From: Pseudomonadota bacterium | GTDB lineage: Bacteria > Pseudomonadota > Alphaproteobacteria > Sphingomonadales > Sphingomonadaceae | DNA length: 62,089 nt | Direction of reading: 5' to 3' | NCBI GenBank assembly: GCA_023457895.1 | Contig: JAEXAY010000046.1 | Location: forward strand, 1-62,089 | Part shown: positions 7,288-15,755 of the stretch, piece after piece | Layout: each line of letters begins with the position of its first letter | Numbering within the stretch: position 1 is the first letter of the stretch | Notes under the pieces: generated by a model | What the model saw: only the letters and a program-made list of their open reading frames with translations | The model's database searches: none | Told to the model about the DNA's origin: nothing | Program-made: the position numbers and the translations under genes

Positions 7288-8829
7288 TCACGCGGCGGCG
7301 CGGTCCTCCTCGGTTTCCAGTTCGGCGGTCAGATAATCGAGCAGATGCGCGTTGGCCGCGTCGTGCAGAAAGGTCAGGCTGGTGTCGCGTTCGATCGCCC
7401 AATGTTCGGCGAGGGCGAGCAGTTCCAGTTCGGTATAGGGCAGCGACTGGTCGTTGCGGCGCTGGCGCGCGGGCTCGCCGGTGAGGAGCCGGCGGGGCTG
7501 TTCGCCGCGCGCCTCGGCGATGCGGGCCGCCGCCATTTCGGCATTGAGCCAGGGAAAGAAGCTCTTGAGCATCGCGCGGGCCGTGTCGCGGTCGTGGAGC
7601 GCACGGCGGGCTTCCTCCTTTCTTCGCCGCTCGCGGCCCGCGATGAGGCGCAGGCCCGCCTGATTGAGCTGGAGCCCGGTGAGCGGTTTCATCGCCGCCA
7701 TCACCTCGGCGACGGCGGCCGGATCATGCGGGCCGGGCGCCTCGCCACGCTTTTCCGCCTGCTTGTCGAGTTCCTCCTCGGCGAGGCATTGCTGGACGAT
7801 TTCGGTCAGCCGCGCGCGTTTTTCGAGGCCGGGATGCGTGTCCGGAGCGGTGGTATCCTGCGCTGCGGCGGCGGGTTCGGGGGCGGGTCCGGCTTCAGGC
7901 GCTGCGCTGCTGTTCTCTGCGCTGCTATCCTCGGCGCGGCTGCCCTCAGCGATTTCGGCAGACGCTTCCACGGCTGTTTCCAAGGCGCCGGGGCGGGCCG
8001 TCACGCTGTCGCCCGGTTCCAGCGCAACGTCCGCTGCGATTTCGGCTTGTTCCGCTACCTCGGCCTTCAGAGGCATAGCGGGCGGCGCTACCCCGGCGTG
8101 TGGCAGGTCAGGCGCTATCTCGGGCGCGCGCGGCATCGGCGGCGGCACGGGAATGTGCGGGAGGTCGGGCAGGTCGGGCAGGCGGGCAAAGTCCGGCGCG
8201 GCGGGGAACTGGGTGTTGCCGGTGCGCGCATAATAATCCTCATAGACCGCGAGCCGCTGCGCATAGCTTGAATAGACGGTCGGCTTGTGATGGCGCAGCA
8301 GGAACATGAGCAGGCCGTTTTCCATCCGGTCGCGCACATAGACGACCTCGCCCGAACGGTTGACCACCGGATGCGGGCTGCCCTTGACGGCGCGCTGGAA
8401 CAGCAGCGATTCGACCAGCGCCACGCCTTCGCCCAGCGCCTCGTCCCAGGCGGCGCGGAAGCTCGCGGCATCCTTGCGGTTGCGCAGCGCATAGGCGGAC
8501 TTGACGCTCTTGCCGACCGCTCGCGCGGCGCTGACGATACAGGCGCATTCGGCCAGCGTCGCGATGAAGCGGCGCTGGCGCTCGGGCGTCCAGCCATCAT
8601 GGCGCGCGCGGACCGGGACGGGATCGAAATCGAACCGGGCGGCAGCGGCGTTTTCGGCTTCCTCGTCATCTTCGGGCGCAAGCGGCTGATATTCACCCGC
8701 CTCGCCCGGCCAGTAGCCCGGCCGCCGCGCAGGCGTTTCGCCGTCGCCCTCGCTGCGGTTGAGCCAGGTCCGGGCGGCGGGATCATATTGGTCCCAGCCG
8801 CCGCTGCGATAATCATCAATGCCGGTCAT
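7288..8829 (-). CDS. Large uncharacterised protein with terminase-small-subunit-like HTH region
   Basis: This protein of about 513 aa cannot be assigned to a named family with confidence. Near the N-terminus, DGWTPERQRRFIATLAECA followed by AARAVGKSVKSAYALRNR looks like the helix-turn-helix of phage terminase small subunits and related DNA-binding proteins. The middle is a long, probably disordered segment rich in Pro, Ala and Glu. The C-terminal third is charged and helical (GRERRRKEEARRALHDRDTA). I chose the ATG at 8829, with AGGAG 8 nt upstream; the longer open frame to 8874 lacks a Shine-Dalgarno sequence. It runs against the strand of its neighbours and stands alone. Confidence 0.75.
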   Translation of the reverse strand: MTGIDDYRSGGWDQYDPAARTWLNRSEGDGETPARRPGYWPGEAGEYQPLAPEDDEEAENAAAARFDFDPVPVRARHDGWTPERQRRFIATLAECACIVSAARAVGKSVKSAYALRNRKDAASFRAAWDEALGEGVALVESLLFQRAVKGSPHPVVNRSGEVVYVRDRMENGLLMFLLRHHKPTVYSSYAQRLAVYEDYYARTGNTQFPAAPDFARLPDLPDLPHIPVPPPMPRAPEIAPDLPHAGVAPPAMPLKAEVAEQAEIAADVALEPGDSVTARPGALETAVEASAEIAEGSRAEDSSAENSSAAPEAGPAPEPAAAAQDTTAPDTHPGLEKRARLTEIVQQCLAEEELDKQAEKRGEAPGPHDPAAVAEVMAAMKPLTGLQLNQAGLRLIAGRERRRKEEARRALHDRDTARAMLKSFFPWLNAEMAAARIAEARGEQPRRLLTGEPARQRRNDQSLPYTELELLALAEHWAIERDTSLTFLHDAANAHLLDYLTAELETEEDRAAA

Positions 8830-8939
8830 GTGCATGTCTCCTGCTGGGCCCCACGAGGGAGCGATGAGCGGCATGCAAGCATGAGTCGCATCATGTAGGA
8901 CAGCCCCGCTGGCTTAACCTCGATCAACATGATTTTTGC

Positions 8940-8965
8940 GGAACGAAAGGGGGCGGCTGCGGGTT
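8940..8965 (+). promoter_or_regulatory. Candidate EcfG (general stress sigma) promoter for the csbD-like gene
   Basis: GGAAC (8940-8944), an 18-nt spacer and GTT (8963-8965) match the alphaproteobacterial sigma-EcfG pattern. The element lies 45 nt before the ATG of a CsbD-family stress protein, which fits general stress control. Confidence 0.6.
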
Positions 8966-9010
8966 GGTCAGATCAGGTGGGCGGGCTCCGCTAAACCAAG
9001 GAGAATAAAG

Positions 9011-9217
9011 ATGGATTGGGATCGCATCGAAGGCAACTGGAAGCAGTTCAAGGGCAAGGTCAAGGAAAAATGGGGCGACCTTACCGACGATGAAATCGAT
9101 CAGATGAACGGCAAGCGCGAAAATCTCGAAGGCCGCATCCAGGAACGCTATGGCCGGACCAAGGATGAGGCGCGCGACGATATCGATGCATGGATGCGCG
9201 ACACGCGGTTCGATTGA
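9011..9217 (+). CDS. CsbD family stress-response protein
   Basis: This 68-aa protein has the CsbD signature: WDRIEGNWKQFKGKVKEKWG, then LTDDEIDQMNGKRENLEGRI and a DEARDDID tail. CsbD-like proteins are small, charged, helical and induced by general stress; their molecular role is unclear. The ATG at 9011 has an ideal AAGGAG 7 nt upstream, and an upstream TTG extension is not needed. A candidate EcfG promoter precedes it and a strong terminator follows, so it is a monocistronic unit. Confidence 0.93.
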   Translation: MDWDRIEGNWKQFKGKVKEKWGDLTDDEIDQMNGKRENLEGRIQERYGRTKDEARDDIDAWMRDTRFD

Positions 9218-9263
9218 TTCCGCTGGCGTTCAACGAAACTTTGGGTTGAACACCCCCAAAGGA

Positions 9264-9294
9264 AGCGCTCCGGTGAAAACCGGGGCGCTTTTTT
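9264..9294 (+). terminator. Rho-independent terminator after the csbD-like gene
   Basis: The hairpin AGCGCTCCGGT-GAAA-ACCGGGGCGCT (one internal mismatch) runs into TTTTTT. It lies 46 nt after the stop codon. Confidence 0.88.
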
Positions 9295-9388
9295 GTTGCC
9301 CGCGGTTTGCTGGCTGTGCTTTTCGTTTACAAATGCGTAGCGATGGTTAGTCCTTGCATTGCTGCCAATTATCCAAAGGGGAATTCAG

Positions 9389-10435
9389 GTGATATTATCG
9401 AGCCGCATTCGGGGCGTTGTGGCCGCGCTGCTGTGCGTATTTGGTGTTGCGCTCGCTACACCGGCCGCGGCGCAACATGCCTGTACCGGCGCTCCAGGCG
9501 AGCGCATGGTCGCGCGGACGCCTGCGGGCAACGGCATCGCATCGGTTCCGCTGTGCGTGAACGACGGAGTCCCGCAACAGCCGCAATATGCCCCGCCGTC
9601 GCGCCCGCTCGAACCGATGATGCGGAATAATAATTATGCCGCGATCGTATGGCATCCCGATGTGCGAACGACGTGGATCGGCAAGGATTACCGGCGGCGC
9701 AACGATGCAGAAGCGGAAACGCTGCGGGCGTGCAACAACAAGATGAAGGGGGGATGCCAGCTGTTTACGACGGTGTGGAATACCTATTTTGTCGTGGCAT
9801 CCGAACCTTATGGCACTCTGGTTTATGGTGTGGGCGATAGCCGCAAGGCCGCAGCCGCTGATCTCGCAGCGGCTTGCACCGCCAACAAACTCAGCAATTG
9901 TACGATCATCCAGGACGGTCTGGTTTCGCCATTCCTCGATTTTGCCAGCGTTTCCAGTCCGATAGAGCCGAGCCTCGTGGAACCGCAAGGCAATTTCCGT
10001 CGGCGCTGGGCAGCGGCCGCGATGTCGGAGGGCGAGACGCCATACCGCGCGGATGGGGACAGGATGTGGATACAAGGCGGCTTTCTCTCCAAGGCTGAAG
10101 CCGAAAAGGCCGTGATTACAGCGTGCGAGGCGACCGCTAAGGTCAAATGCCAGATTGAACAGACCGCGATGGACATCACCCTGTTCGCTGGACTCGATCA
10201 GAAGAATTCGCGCCGCGTCTTCATTGCTCCGTCCAAGGATGGTGCTGGCAAGCTTAAGCGGGCGTGCGACGAGAACAAGGACCAGTGCCAGATGGTGGTC
10301 GACTATCCGAGCGAGCGCACCGATATGCTGGTCGTTCAACTGGGCGAGGAAGCGTGGAGCAGGTCGAAGGGCAAGATCGGCTACCAGATTGGTCCCAATG
10401 GGGAGGCGATCTGGCCGCAAGCTCCAAAGAAATAG
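9389..10435 (+). CDS. Exported DUF4189-like repeat protein
   Basis: A protein of about 348 aa with a signal peptide (hydrophobic VVAALLCVFGVALA, cleavage near AAAQ). The mature part has four related units of the form Ala-rich helix, Ala-Cys, 8-10 residues, Cys: around TLRACNNK...GGCQL, AACTANKLSNCTI, ACEATAKVKCQI and ACDENKDQCQM. This pattern resembles DUF4189, a small disulfide-linked domain of unknown function. I chose GTG at 9389, with AAGGGG about 6 nt upstream, over the TTG at 9359. The gene is less GC-rich than its neighbours. Function unknown; probably periplasmic. Confidence 0.8.
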   Translation: MILSSRIRGVVAALLCVFGVALATPAAAQHACTGAPGERMVARTPAGNGIASVPLCVNDGVPQQPQYAPPSRPLEPMMRNNNYAAIVWHPDVRTTWIGKDYRRRNDAEAETLRACNNKMKGGCQLFTTVWNTYFVVASEPYGTLVYGVGDSRKAAAADLAAACTANKLSNCTIIQDGLVSPFLDFASVSSPIEPSLVEPQGNFRRRWAAAAMSEGETPYRADGDRMWIQGGFLSKAEAEKAVITACEATAKVKCQIEQTAMDITLFAGLDQKNSRRVFIAPSKDGAGKLKRACDENKDQCQMVVDYPSERTDMLVVQLGEEAWSRSKGKIGYQIGPNGEAIWPQAPKK

Positions 10436-10495
10436 CGGTGGCAACTAGCGGGATGTCCCCCGCGTCCCCATATCGGGTATGAATGGAACCCGGTC

Positions 10496-10804
10496 ATGGC
10501 GTTTGATCTTGGCGCGATGCTGCGCCGCAAGGGCGAGTTTGAAAGTGCGCGGCTCGATGATTTCGAGTTTCGCCAGCGCGCGCGGACGGTGCGGCTGTTC
10601 GCGGCGCAGCGCGGGGTGGAGGCGGAACCGCTGCTGCGGCTGACTGCGCTTGGCGACGATGAAAGGCTGCTCGCGGCGCTGGTCGAGGGGCTGGATGAGG
10701 CCGCGGCTGAAGCGCTGGTACGCGACTGGTTCGCCGCGCGCGCCGAGGCCTACCGCCAGCTCGTCGAGGAACTGGGCGATCCGACCCCGATCCGGATGGC
10801 ATGA
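10496..10804 (+). CDS. Hypothetical protein, 102 aa
   Basis: I do not recognise this protein. It is soluble, highly charged and mostly helical (FEFRQRARTVRLFAAQRG, then ERLLAALVEGLDEAAAEALVRDW), with no signal peptide or cysteine. Codon use is GC-rich at third positions like its neighbours, which supports it as a real gene. The ATG lies 60 nt after the DUF4189-like gene and REP elements follow the stop. Confidence 0.65.
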   Translation: MAFDLGAMLRRKGEFESARLDDFEFRQRARTVRLFAAQRGVEAEPLLRLTALGDDERLLAALVEGLDEAAAEALVRDWFAARAEAYRQLVEELGDPTPIRMA

Positions 10805-10836
10805 CGGCGCGGGAGCCGGCGCCCGCCCGGTTTATC

Positions 10837-10941
10837 CGCAGCCCTGAGCCTGTCGAAGGGCGTTTCGAAAATGCAGCTGGCGACGGATGGACGCCCTTCG
10901 ACAGGCTCAGGGCTACGGACTCGACAGGCTCAGGGCTGCGG
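10837..10941. repeat. REPIN family B with an extra third arm (asd upstream gap)
   Basis: One arm GCCCTGAGCCTGTCGAAGGG (10841-10860), a spacer, and the inverse arm CCCTTCGACAGGCTCAGGGC (10894-10913) form a complete REPIN. A third arm, TCGACAGGCTCAGGGC (10921-10936), follows directly in the same orientation as the second. The arms match those inside trmD. It fills most of the 299-base gap before asd. Confidence 0.88.
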
Positions 10942-11103
10942 GCGGTTTGAGGATTCAAGCCATGTCTGCACATGTCCTGCCCGGCAGCCTCGCCTGAAGC
11001 GGGAGGCTGTTTGCCGCACTGCAACATAGGTTTGCGCAAGGCTGCGCAATCCGCTACAGCCGCGCACGGATCGCTATCCACCTCCACCACAGGAGAAGCT
11101 TAA

Positions 11104-12129
11104 TTGGGTTATCGTGTCGTTGTCGTCGGTGCGACCGGGAATGTCGGTCGCGAAATGCTGAATATCCTCGCCGAGCGCGAGTTTCCGATCGAGGAGCTGG
11201 CGGCGGTTGCTTCGCCGCGCTCGACCGGCAATGTGATTGATTTCGGCGAAACCGGCAAGACGCTCACCGTCAAGAATATCGAGCATTTCGATTTCACCGG
11301 CTGGGATATCGCGCTGTTTGCCGCCGGTTCCGGGCCCACGAAGATTTATGCGCCCAAGGCGGCGGCGGCAGGCTGCATCGTGATCGACAATAGCTCGCTC
11401 TACCGCATGGACCCCGATGTGCCGCTGATCGTGCCCGAGGTGAACCCGGACGCGATCGACGGCTATACCGCGCGTAACATCATCGCCAACCCCAATTGCT
11501 CGACCGCGCAGATGGTCGTCGCGCTGAAGCCGCTCCATGATGCGGCGACGATCAAGCGCGTCGTGGTTTCGACCTACCAGTCGGTTTCGGGCGCGGGCAA
11601 GGAAGGGATGGACGAACTGTTCGAACAGACCCGCGCGATCTTCGTCGGCGATCCCAAGGAAAACAAGAAGTTCACCAAGCAGATCGCGTTCAACGTGATC
11701 CCCCATATCGACTCCTTCCTCGAGGACGGATCGACCAAGGAAGAGTGGAAGATGGTCGCCGAGACCAAGAAGATCCTCGACCCCAAGATCAAGGTGACCG
11801 CGACCTGCGTTCGCGTCCCCGTGTTCGTCGGCCATTCGGAATCGATCAATGTCGAGCTGGAAAAGGAGCTTTCGGCCGAGGACGCGCAGAATATCCTGCG
11901 CGAGGCGCCGGGGGTGATGCTCGTCGACAAGCGCGAGGACGGGGGTTATGTGACCCCGATCGAATGCGTCGGCGATTATGCGACCTTCGTTTCCCGCGTG
12001 CGCGACGATTCAACCGTCGACAATGGCCTCAACCTGTGGTGCGTTTCCGATAATTTGAGGAAAGGCGCGGCGCTCAACGCCGTGCAGATCGCGGAGCTCC
12101 TCGGGCGGCGGCACCTTAAGAAGGGCTGA
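11104..12129 (+). CDS. asd: Aspartate-semialdehyde dehydrogenase
   Basis: This enzyme reduces aspartyl phosphate to aspartate semialdehyde with NADPH, feeding synthesis of lysine, diaminopimelate, threonine and methionine. The N-terminal GATGNVGREML motif binds NADPH. The catalytic Cys132 lies in NPNCSTAQ. At 341 aa it has the usual length for the Asd family. The start is a TTG at 11104 with AGGAG 8 nt upstream; no ATG fits. It stands alone between REP elements. Confidence 0.97.
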   Translation: MGYRVVVVGATGNVGREMLNILAEREFPIEELAAVASPRSTGNVIDFGETGKTLTVKNIEHFDFTGWDIALFAAGSGPTKIYAPKAAAAGCIVIDNSSLYRMDPDVPLIVPEVNPDAIDGYTARNIIANPNCSTAQMVVALKPLHDAATIKRVVVSTYQSVSGAGKEGMDELFEQTRAIFVGDPKENKKFTKQIAFNVIPHIDSFLEDGSTKEEWKMVAETKKILDPKIKVTATCVRVPVFVGHSESINVELEKELSAEDAQNILREAPGVMLVDKREDGGYVTPIECVGDYATFVSRVRDDSTVDNGLNLWCVSDNLRKGAALNAVQIAELLGRRHLKKG

Positions 12130-12137
12130 CACGCGCT

Positions 12138-12269
12138 CACCCTCCCTTCCAGGGAGGGTCGAAAATTGCGCAGCGATTTTCGGGGTGGGTAAAGCATCTA
12201 TGTAAAGTCCATACCCACCCCAAAAGGCGTGCCGCCTTTTGACCCTCCCTAAAAGGGAGGGTGGTGGTG
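12138..12269. repeat. Symmetric multi-hairpin element, about 130 bp
   Basis: Five palindromes are arranged with mirror symmetry. CCCTCCCTTCCAGGGAGGG lies at the left edge and CCCTCCCTAAAAGGGAGGG at the right. Next in are GAAAATTGCGCAGCGATTTT and CAAAAGGCGTGCCGCCTTTT, the latter with a perfect 9-bp stem. In the centre, GGGGTGGGTA pairs with TACCCACCCC across about 20 nt. It fills the gap between the convergent genes asd and the lipoprotein, so it may act as a two-way terminator. It is unlike the other repeat families in the window. Confidence 0.8.
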
Positions 12270-12273
12270 AGGT

Positions 12274-12996
12274 TTACCGCTCGACCATCCGCAAATTGTC
12301 GAGCAGCAGTTCGAGATGGCTGCGGCCCATCTTGCTCCACACGTTGTAGAGGCAATCCTGCCCGCCGATGCGGACATAGGCGAGGGCGTTGGCGATGGTG
12401 CCGTCGCTTGGCATGTCGAACGACTTGGCGCCTTCAAGGCCGTAGCCCGCATAGGCAGGCTGCGGCAGCGCGCCGAGATCGCGGAAATAGGGCCATTGCT
12501 TTTGCAGCTGCGCGCGCTTGGCAGGAGCAGCGTCGCCATCGGCGGGGAGATGGCCGGTTCCGGCGATGCCCCACGCGCTGCGCAGCTCTGGCATATCGAA
12601 CGCGACCGACCAGCCGCCGGCGAAATTGGCGCGGCGTGGCTTGGCCGTGAAATCGCCCGTCCTTGCAAAGCTGGCCGGTGCGCAGAAGGCCTTGTTTTCG
12701 GCCTTGCGCCATTCGGCCAGCACCAGATCCTGTGCAATCAGTCTGCCACTGGGACCATCGTCGAGCGCGGGGGCTTCGATTTCCGGCGCGTTGACCGCGT
12801 TATCTTGCCCGTCCACGGTCTGCACCGAAGCTTCAGATGGCGATGCTGCCGAAGGGGCCGAACTCCTCGGTTCATCGGCCATGTCTGCCTGCGGGGCGGG
12901 TGCATTGCAGGCGGTGAGGGCGAGTGCAATGGCGGTGGCGAATGAAATGCCGGGCCATTTCGGGCTGGGCCATTTCGGGTAGGCTGTTCCGATCAT
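12274..12996 (-). CDS. Hypothetical lipoprotein, 240 aa
   Basis: The N-terminus has a hydrophobic segment ending in a lipobox (ALALTAC, Cys at about residue 30), so this is a probable lipoprotein. After it comes a Ser/Ala/Pro-rich linker of about 60 residues. The globular C-terminal part holds four conserved-looking Cys and aromatic motifs (EWRKAENKAFCAPASF, YPRDLG-like text, CLYNVWSKMG). I do not recognise a family. The start is the ATG at 12996, without a clear Shine-Dalgarno sequence. The convergent gene asd lies on the other side of the hairpin element. Confidence 0.75.
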   Translation of the reverse strand: MIGTAYPKWPSPKWPGISFATAIALALTACNAPAPQADMADEPRSSAPSAASPSEASVQTVDGQDNAVNAPEIEAPALDDGPSGRLIAQDLVLAEWRKAENKAFCAPASFARTGDFTAKPRRANFAGGWSVAFDMPELRSAWGIAGTGHLPADGDAAPAKRAQLQKQWPYFRDLGALPQPAYAGYGLEGAKSFDMPSDGTIANALAYVRIGGQDCLYNVWSKMGRSHLELLLDNLRMVER

Positions 12997-13050
12997 GGGA
13001 CAGCGAACGCGCCGCGGCGCTCCGGGGTTCCCTGCCGGGGCCAGGGCGCC

Positions 13051-14640
13051 CTATTCGGAATGCACCGCGTCGAGTTTACCTTTTGGCTTTCGGAACAGGA
13101 AAACCAGGGGAATCGCGAACAGGCTGATGATCGCCATCATATAGAAATCGTTGAGATAGGCGATCATATAGGCCTGGCGGGACACTTCGGCATCGACCAT
13201 GGCAAAAACCGCTTCGCCCGGCTGGCCGAAGCGGGTGAGGTCATGGACGTTGAAGTTGGGCAATGTCTGTTCGGTGACATTGGCGCCGATCTTTTCATGC
13301 GCAATCTGCGCGTTCTGGGCGAGCAGCGTCGTGGCAATCGAAATGCCGATCGAACCGCCGACCGAGCGCAGCAGGTTCATCAGGCTGGCCCCGTCGGTCC
13401 GGAAGCGCGGATCAAGCGTGGCAAAGGACAGCGCGTTGATCGGCATGAAGGCAAGACCCATGCCGAGACCCTGGAGGAACCCGGTCAGCATGACCTGCGT
13501 GGAACTGACCTCCAGCGTCCAGTGCGCCATCATGTACATCGAGGTCGCGGACATCAGGATACCCAGGGTTACCGCATAACGGACATCGATCCGTCCCATC
13601 GCGAAACCGGCGATGGCCATGGTGAGGAACGTCCCGACCCCGCGCGGCGCCAGGACCATCCCGGTATCGATCACCGGATAGGCGAACAGCGTCTGCAGCA
13701 TCGGCGGGAGCAAGGCCATCGGCGTCATCACCGTCATGCCGATCAGCAGCATGAGAAAGCCGCCGACCACGAGATTGCGGTCGCGGAACAGTTCGCGGTG
13801 GAACATCGGGTTCCTGGCGGTGGCGAAATGAACCAGCGCCATCCACAGCATCGCGATCATCACGGCGCATTCGATCAGGATCTCGGTCGACCGGAACCAG
13901 TCCTCGCTATGGCCGCGGTCGAGCATCAGCTGCATCGCGCCGAGCCCCACCGCAAGCAGGCCGAAGCCGACGCCGTCGAACCCGCGATGGATTTTCGGAC
14001 GGCTTGGCAGCATTGTGACGAGGATCGCCATGGTGAGGATCCCTACCGGCACGTTGACGTAGAAAATCCAGCGCCAGTTGTAATTTTCGGTGAGCCAGCC
14101 GCCCAGCAACGGTCCGACAACGGGGCCGATCATCACCCCCATGCCCCAGATCGACATCGCCTTGCCCTGCCGCGAGGGCTCGTTGATGTCCATCATCACC
14201 GTTTGCGACAACGGGCCGATGAACGCACCGAAAATCCCCTGGAGAACGCGGAACAGCACCATCGTCTCGAGGTTGGGCGCCATGCCGCACAGCATCGAGG
14301 CGATCACGAAACCGCCGACCGAAATCAGGAACAGGTTGCGGCTCCCCAGCCGTTCGGCGAGCCATCCGGTGATTGGCGTCGCGATCGCCGACGCGACGAT
14401 ATAACTCGTCAGCACCCATGTCACCGTTTCAGACGTCGCGCCAAGGCTGGTCTGCATGTGGGGAAGGGCAACATTGGCGATGGTCGAATCGAGGATCTGC
14501 ATGATCATCGCCGCCATCACGCCCATCGTCAGCAACCAGCGGTTCTCGACCGGAAGCGCGGGACGATCGCCGGTCCAGTCTGCGCGCGCGCGCGGTGCTT
14601 CGGCAGCGGCTGGGGCAGCGGTCGGGGCGGCGCTGGCCAC
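13051..14640 (-). CDS. DHA2-family MFS multidrug exporter (EmrB/QacA type)
   Basis: This 529-aa inner-membrane protein has 14 predicted membrane helices, as in the drug:H+ antiporter family DHA2. Family motifs are visible: QILDSTIANVALPHMQTSLG near the start, WLAERLGSRNLF after helix 2, and GVMIGPVVGPLLGGWLTENY at helix 5. It likely works with the HlyD-type protein upstream and an outer-membrane channel to export toxic compounds. The start is a GTG 8 nt after the adaptor stop codon. Last gene of the marR-emrA-emrB-like operon. Confidence 0.93.
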   Translation of the reverse strand: MASAAPTAAPAAAEAPRARADWTGDRPALPVENRWLLTMGVMAAMIMQILDSTIANVALPHMQTSLGATSETVTWVLTSYIVASAIATPITGWLAERLGSRNLFLISVGGFVIASMLCGMAPNLETMVLFRVLQGIFGAFIGPLSQTVMMDINEPSRQGKAMSIWGMGVMIGPVVGPLLGGWLTENYNWRWIFYVNVPVGILTMAILVTMLPSRPKIHRGFDGVGFGLLAVGLGAMQLMLDRGHSEDWFRSTEILIECAVMIAMLWMALVHFATARNPMFHRELFRDRNLVVGGFLMLLIGMTVMTPMALLPPMLQTLFAYPVIDTGMVLAPRGVGTFLTMAIAGFAMGRIDVRYAVTLGILMSATSMYMMAHWTLEVSSTQVMLTGFLQGLGMGLAFMPINALSFATLDPRFRTDGASLMNLLRSVGGSIGISIATTLLAQNAQIAHEKIGANVTEQTLPNFNVHDLTRFGQPGEAVFAMVDAEVSRQAYMIAYLNDFYMMAIISLFAIPLVFLFRKPKGKLDAVHSE

Positions 14641-14648
14641 GCGGACGT

Positions 14649-15755
14649 TTACCGTTGCGCGCCGGTTTCGAGATCGACTTCGACCTCGACGCTGAGACCA
14701 GCGATCAGCTGGCGCGGCGATTTTTCATCGATCGCGATGCGGACCGGAACGCGTTGCGTCACTTTCACCCAGTTGCCGTTGGCGTTCTGCGCCGGGAGGA
14801 CCGAAAACTCGCTGCCTGTGCCCGCGCCGATGCTTTCCACATGGCCCTTCAGCTCCACGCCCGGATAGGCATCGAGCCTGATGCGGGCGGGAAGGCCCGG
14901 CGCCATGCGCTTGAGGTCGGTTTCCTTGAAATTGGCCTCGACCCAGGCGTTGCCGTTCTGGATGATGGTGAGCATCGGAATCCCGGCCTGGGCCATCTGC
15001 CCGACCTGGAGATTGCTGGTCTGCGTCACGATGCCGTCGAACGGCGCAACCACGGTCGTGCGGCCGATGGCAAGCTGGGCCTGCGCGATCTGTGCACGCG
15101 CGGCCGCCAGCTTCGGATTGACGCCGCCCGCTGCCGCGGGTGCGATGAGCTTGGCACGGTCGACCGCAGCCTCGGCCTGCGCTTGCGCAAGATGCGCCTT
15201 GGCCTGCACCAGCTGGTTGTTGGCAATATCCATGTTGGCACGGGTATTGAAACCGCGCGCCATCAGCGCGGCGTGGCGGTCATAATTGGCCTGCGCATAT
15301 TTGACCGCCGACTGCGCCGCGGCGATCGCGCCCGCGTTGGTTTCGACCGTCGCGCTGAGGGTCTTGACGTCAACCTCCGCATTGGCGAGCGCCGCATTGG
15401 CCTGTTCCATCTGCACGCGGTAGCTCGACGGGTCGATACGGAAGAGCAGCTGGCCGGCCTTTACCTGCTGGTTTTCATGGACATAGACGTCGAGAATCTT
15501 GCCGCCGACCTCCGAGGTTATCGAGACACGGTTTTGATGAATATAGGCGTTGTCGGTCGCTGCGGTGCGCCCGCTCGTCATCCAGTACCACAGCCCGCCC
15601 AGAATGAGCAGCAGCGGCACGCTCGCCATCAGCGCATAGCGGCCCCACGGCCGTGCCGCCCGCCTCGATACGATGCTCGCCTTCCCGGCGCGGGTGCCCG
15701 GCTCAGCCGGATTTTCTTCAGCCGCATTTTCGATTTTGGGATCGGCTTCAGCCAT
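14649..15755 (-). CDS. HlyD/EmrA-type membrane fusion (periplasmic adaptor) protein
   Basis: A 368-aa adaptor linking an inner-membrane exporter to an outer-membrane channel. It has one N-terminal membrane helix (YALMASVPLLLILGGLWYW), the TDNAYIHQN motif typical of EmrA, a lipoyl-like half, a long helical hairpin (QANAALANAEVDVKTL through QAQAEAAVDRAKL) and a second half with GIVTQTSNLQVGQM. The ATG at 15755 overlaps the marR stop by 8 nt. The open frame upstream of it is out of frame with MarR and is a shadow. Confidence 0.94.
   Translation of the reverse strand: MAEADPKIENAAEENPAEPGTRAGKASIVSRRAARPWGRYALMASVPLLLILGGLWYWMTSGRTAATDNAYIHQNRVSITSEVGGKILDVYVHENQQVKAGQLLFRIDPSSYRVQMEQANAALANAEVDVKTLSATVETNAGAIAAAQSAVKYAQANYDRHAALMARGFNTRANMDIANNQLVQAKAHLAQAQAEAAVDRAKLIAPAAAGGVNPKLAAARAQIAQAQLAIGRTTVVAPFDGIVTQTSNLQVGQMAQAGIPMLTIIQNGNAWVEANFKETDLKRMAPGLPARIRLDAYPGVELKGHVESIGAGTGSEFSVLPAQNANGNWVKVTQRVPVRIAIDEKSPRQLIAGLSVEVEVDLETGAQR

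Noticed and set aside
13060..14868. 602-aa plus-strand frame antisense to the EmrB-like exporter
   Set aside because: His/Arg/Gln-rich composition typical of antisense of a membrane protein; the minus-strand exporter is certain.
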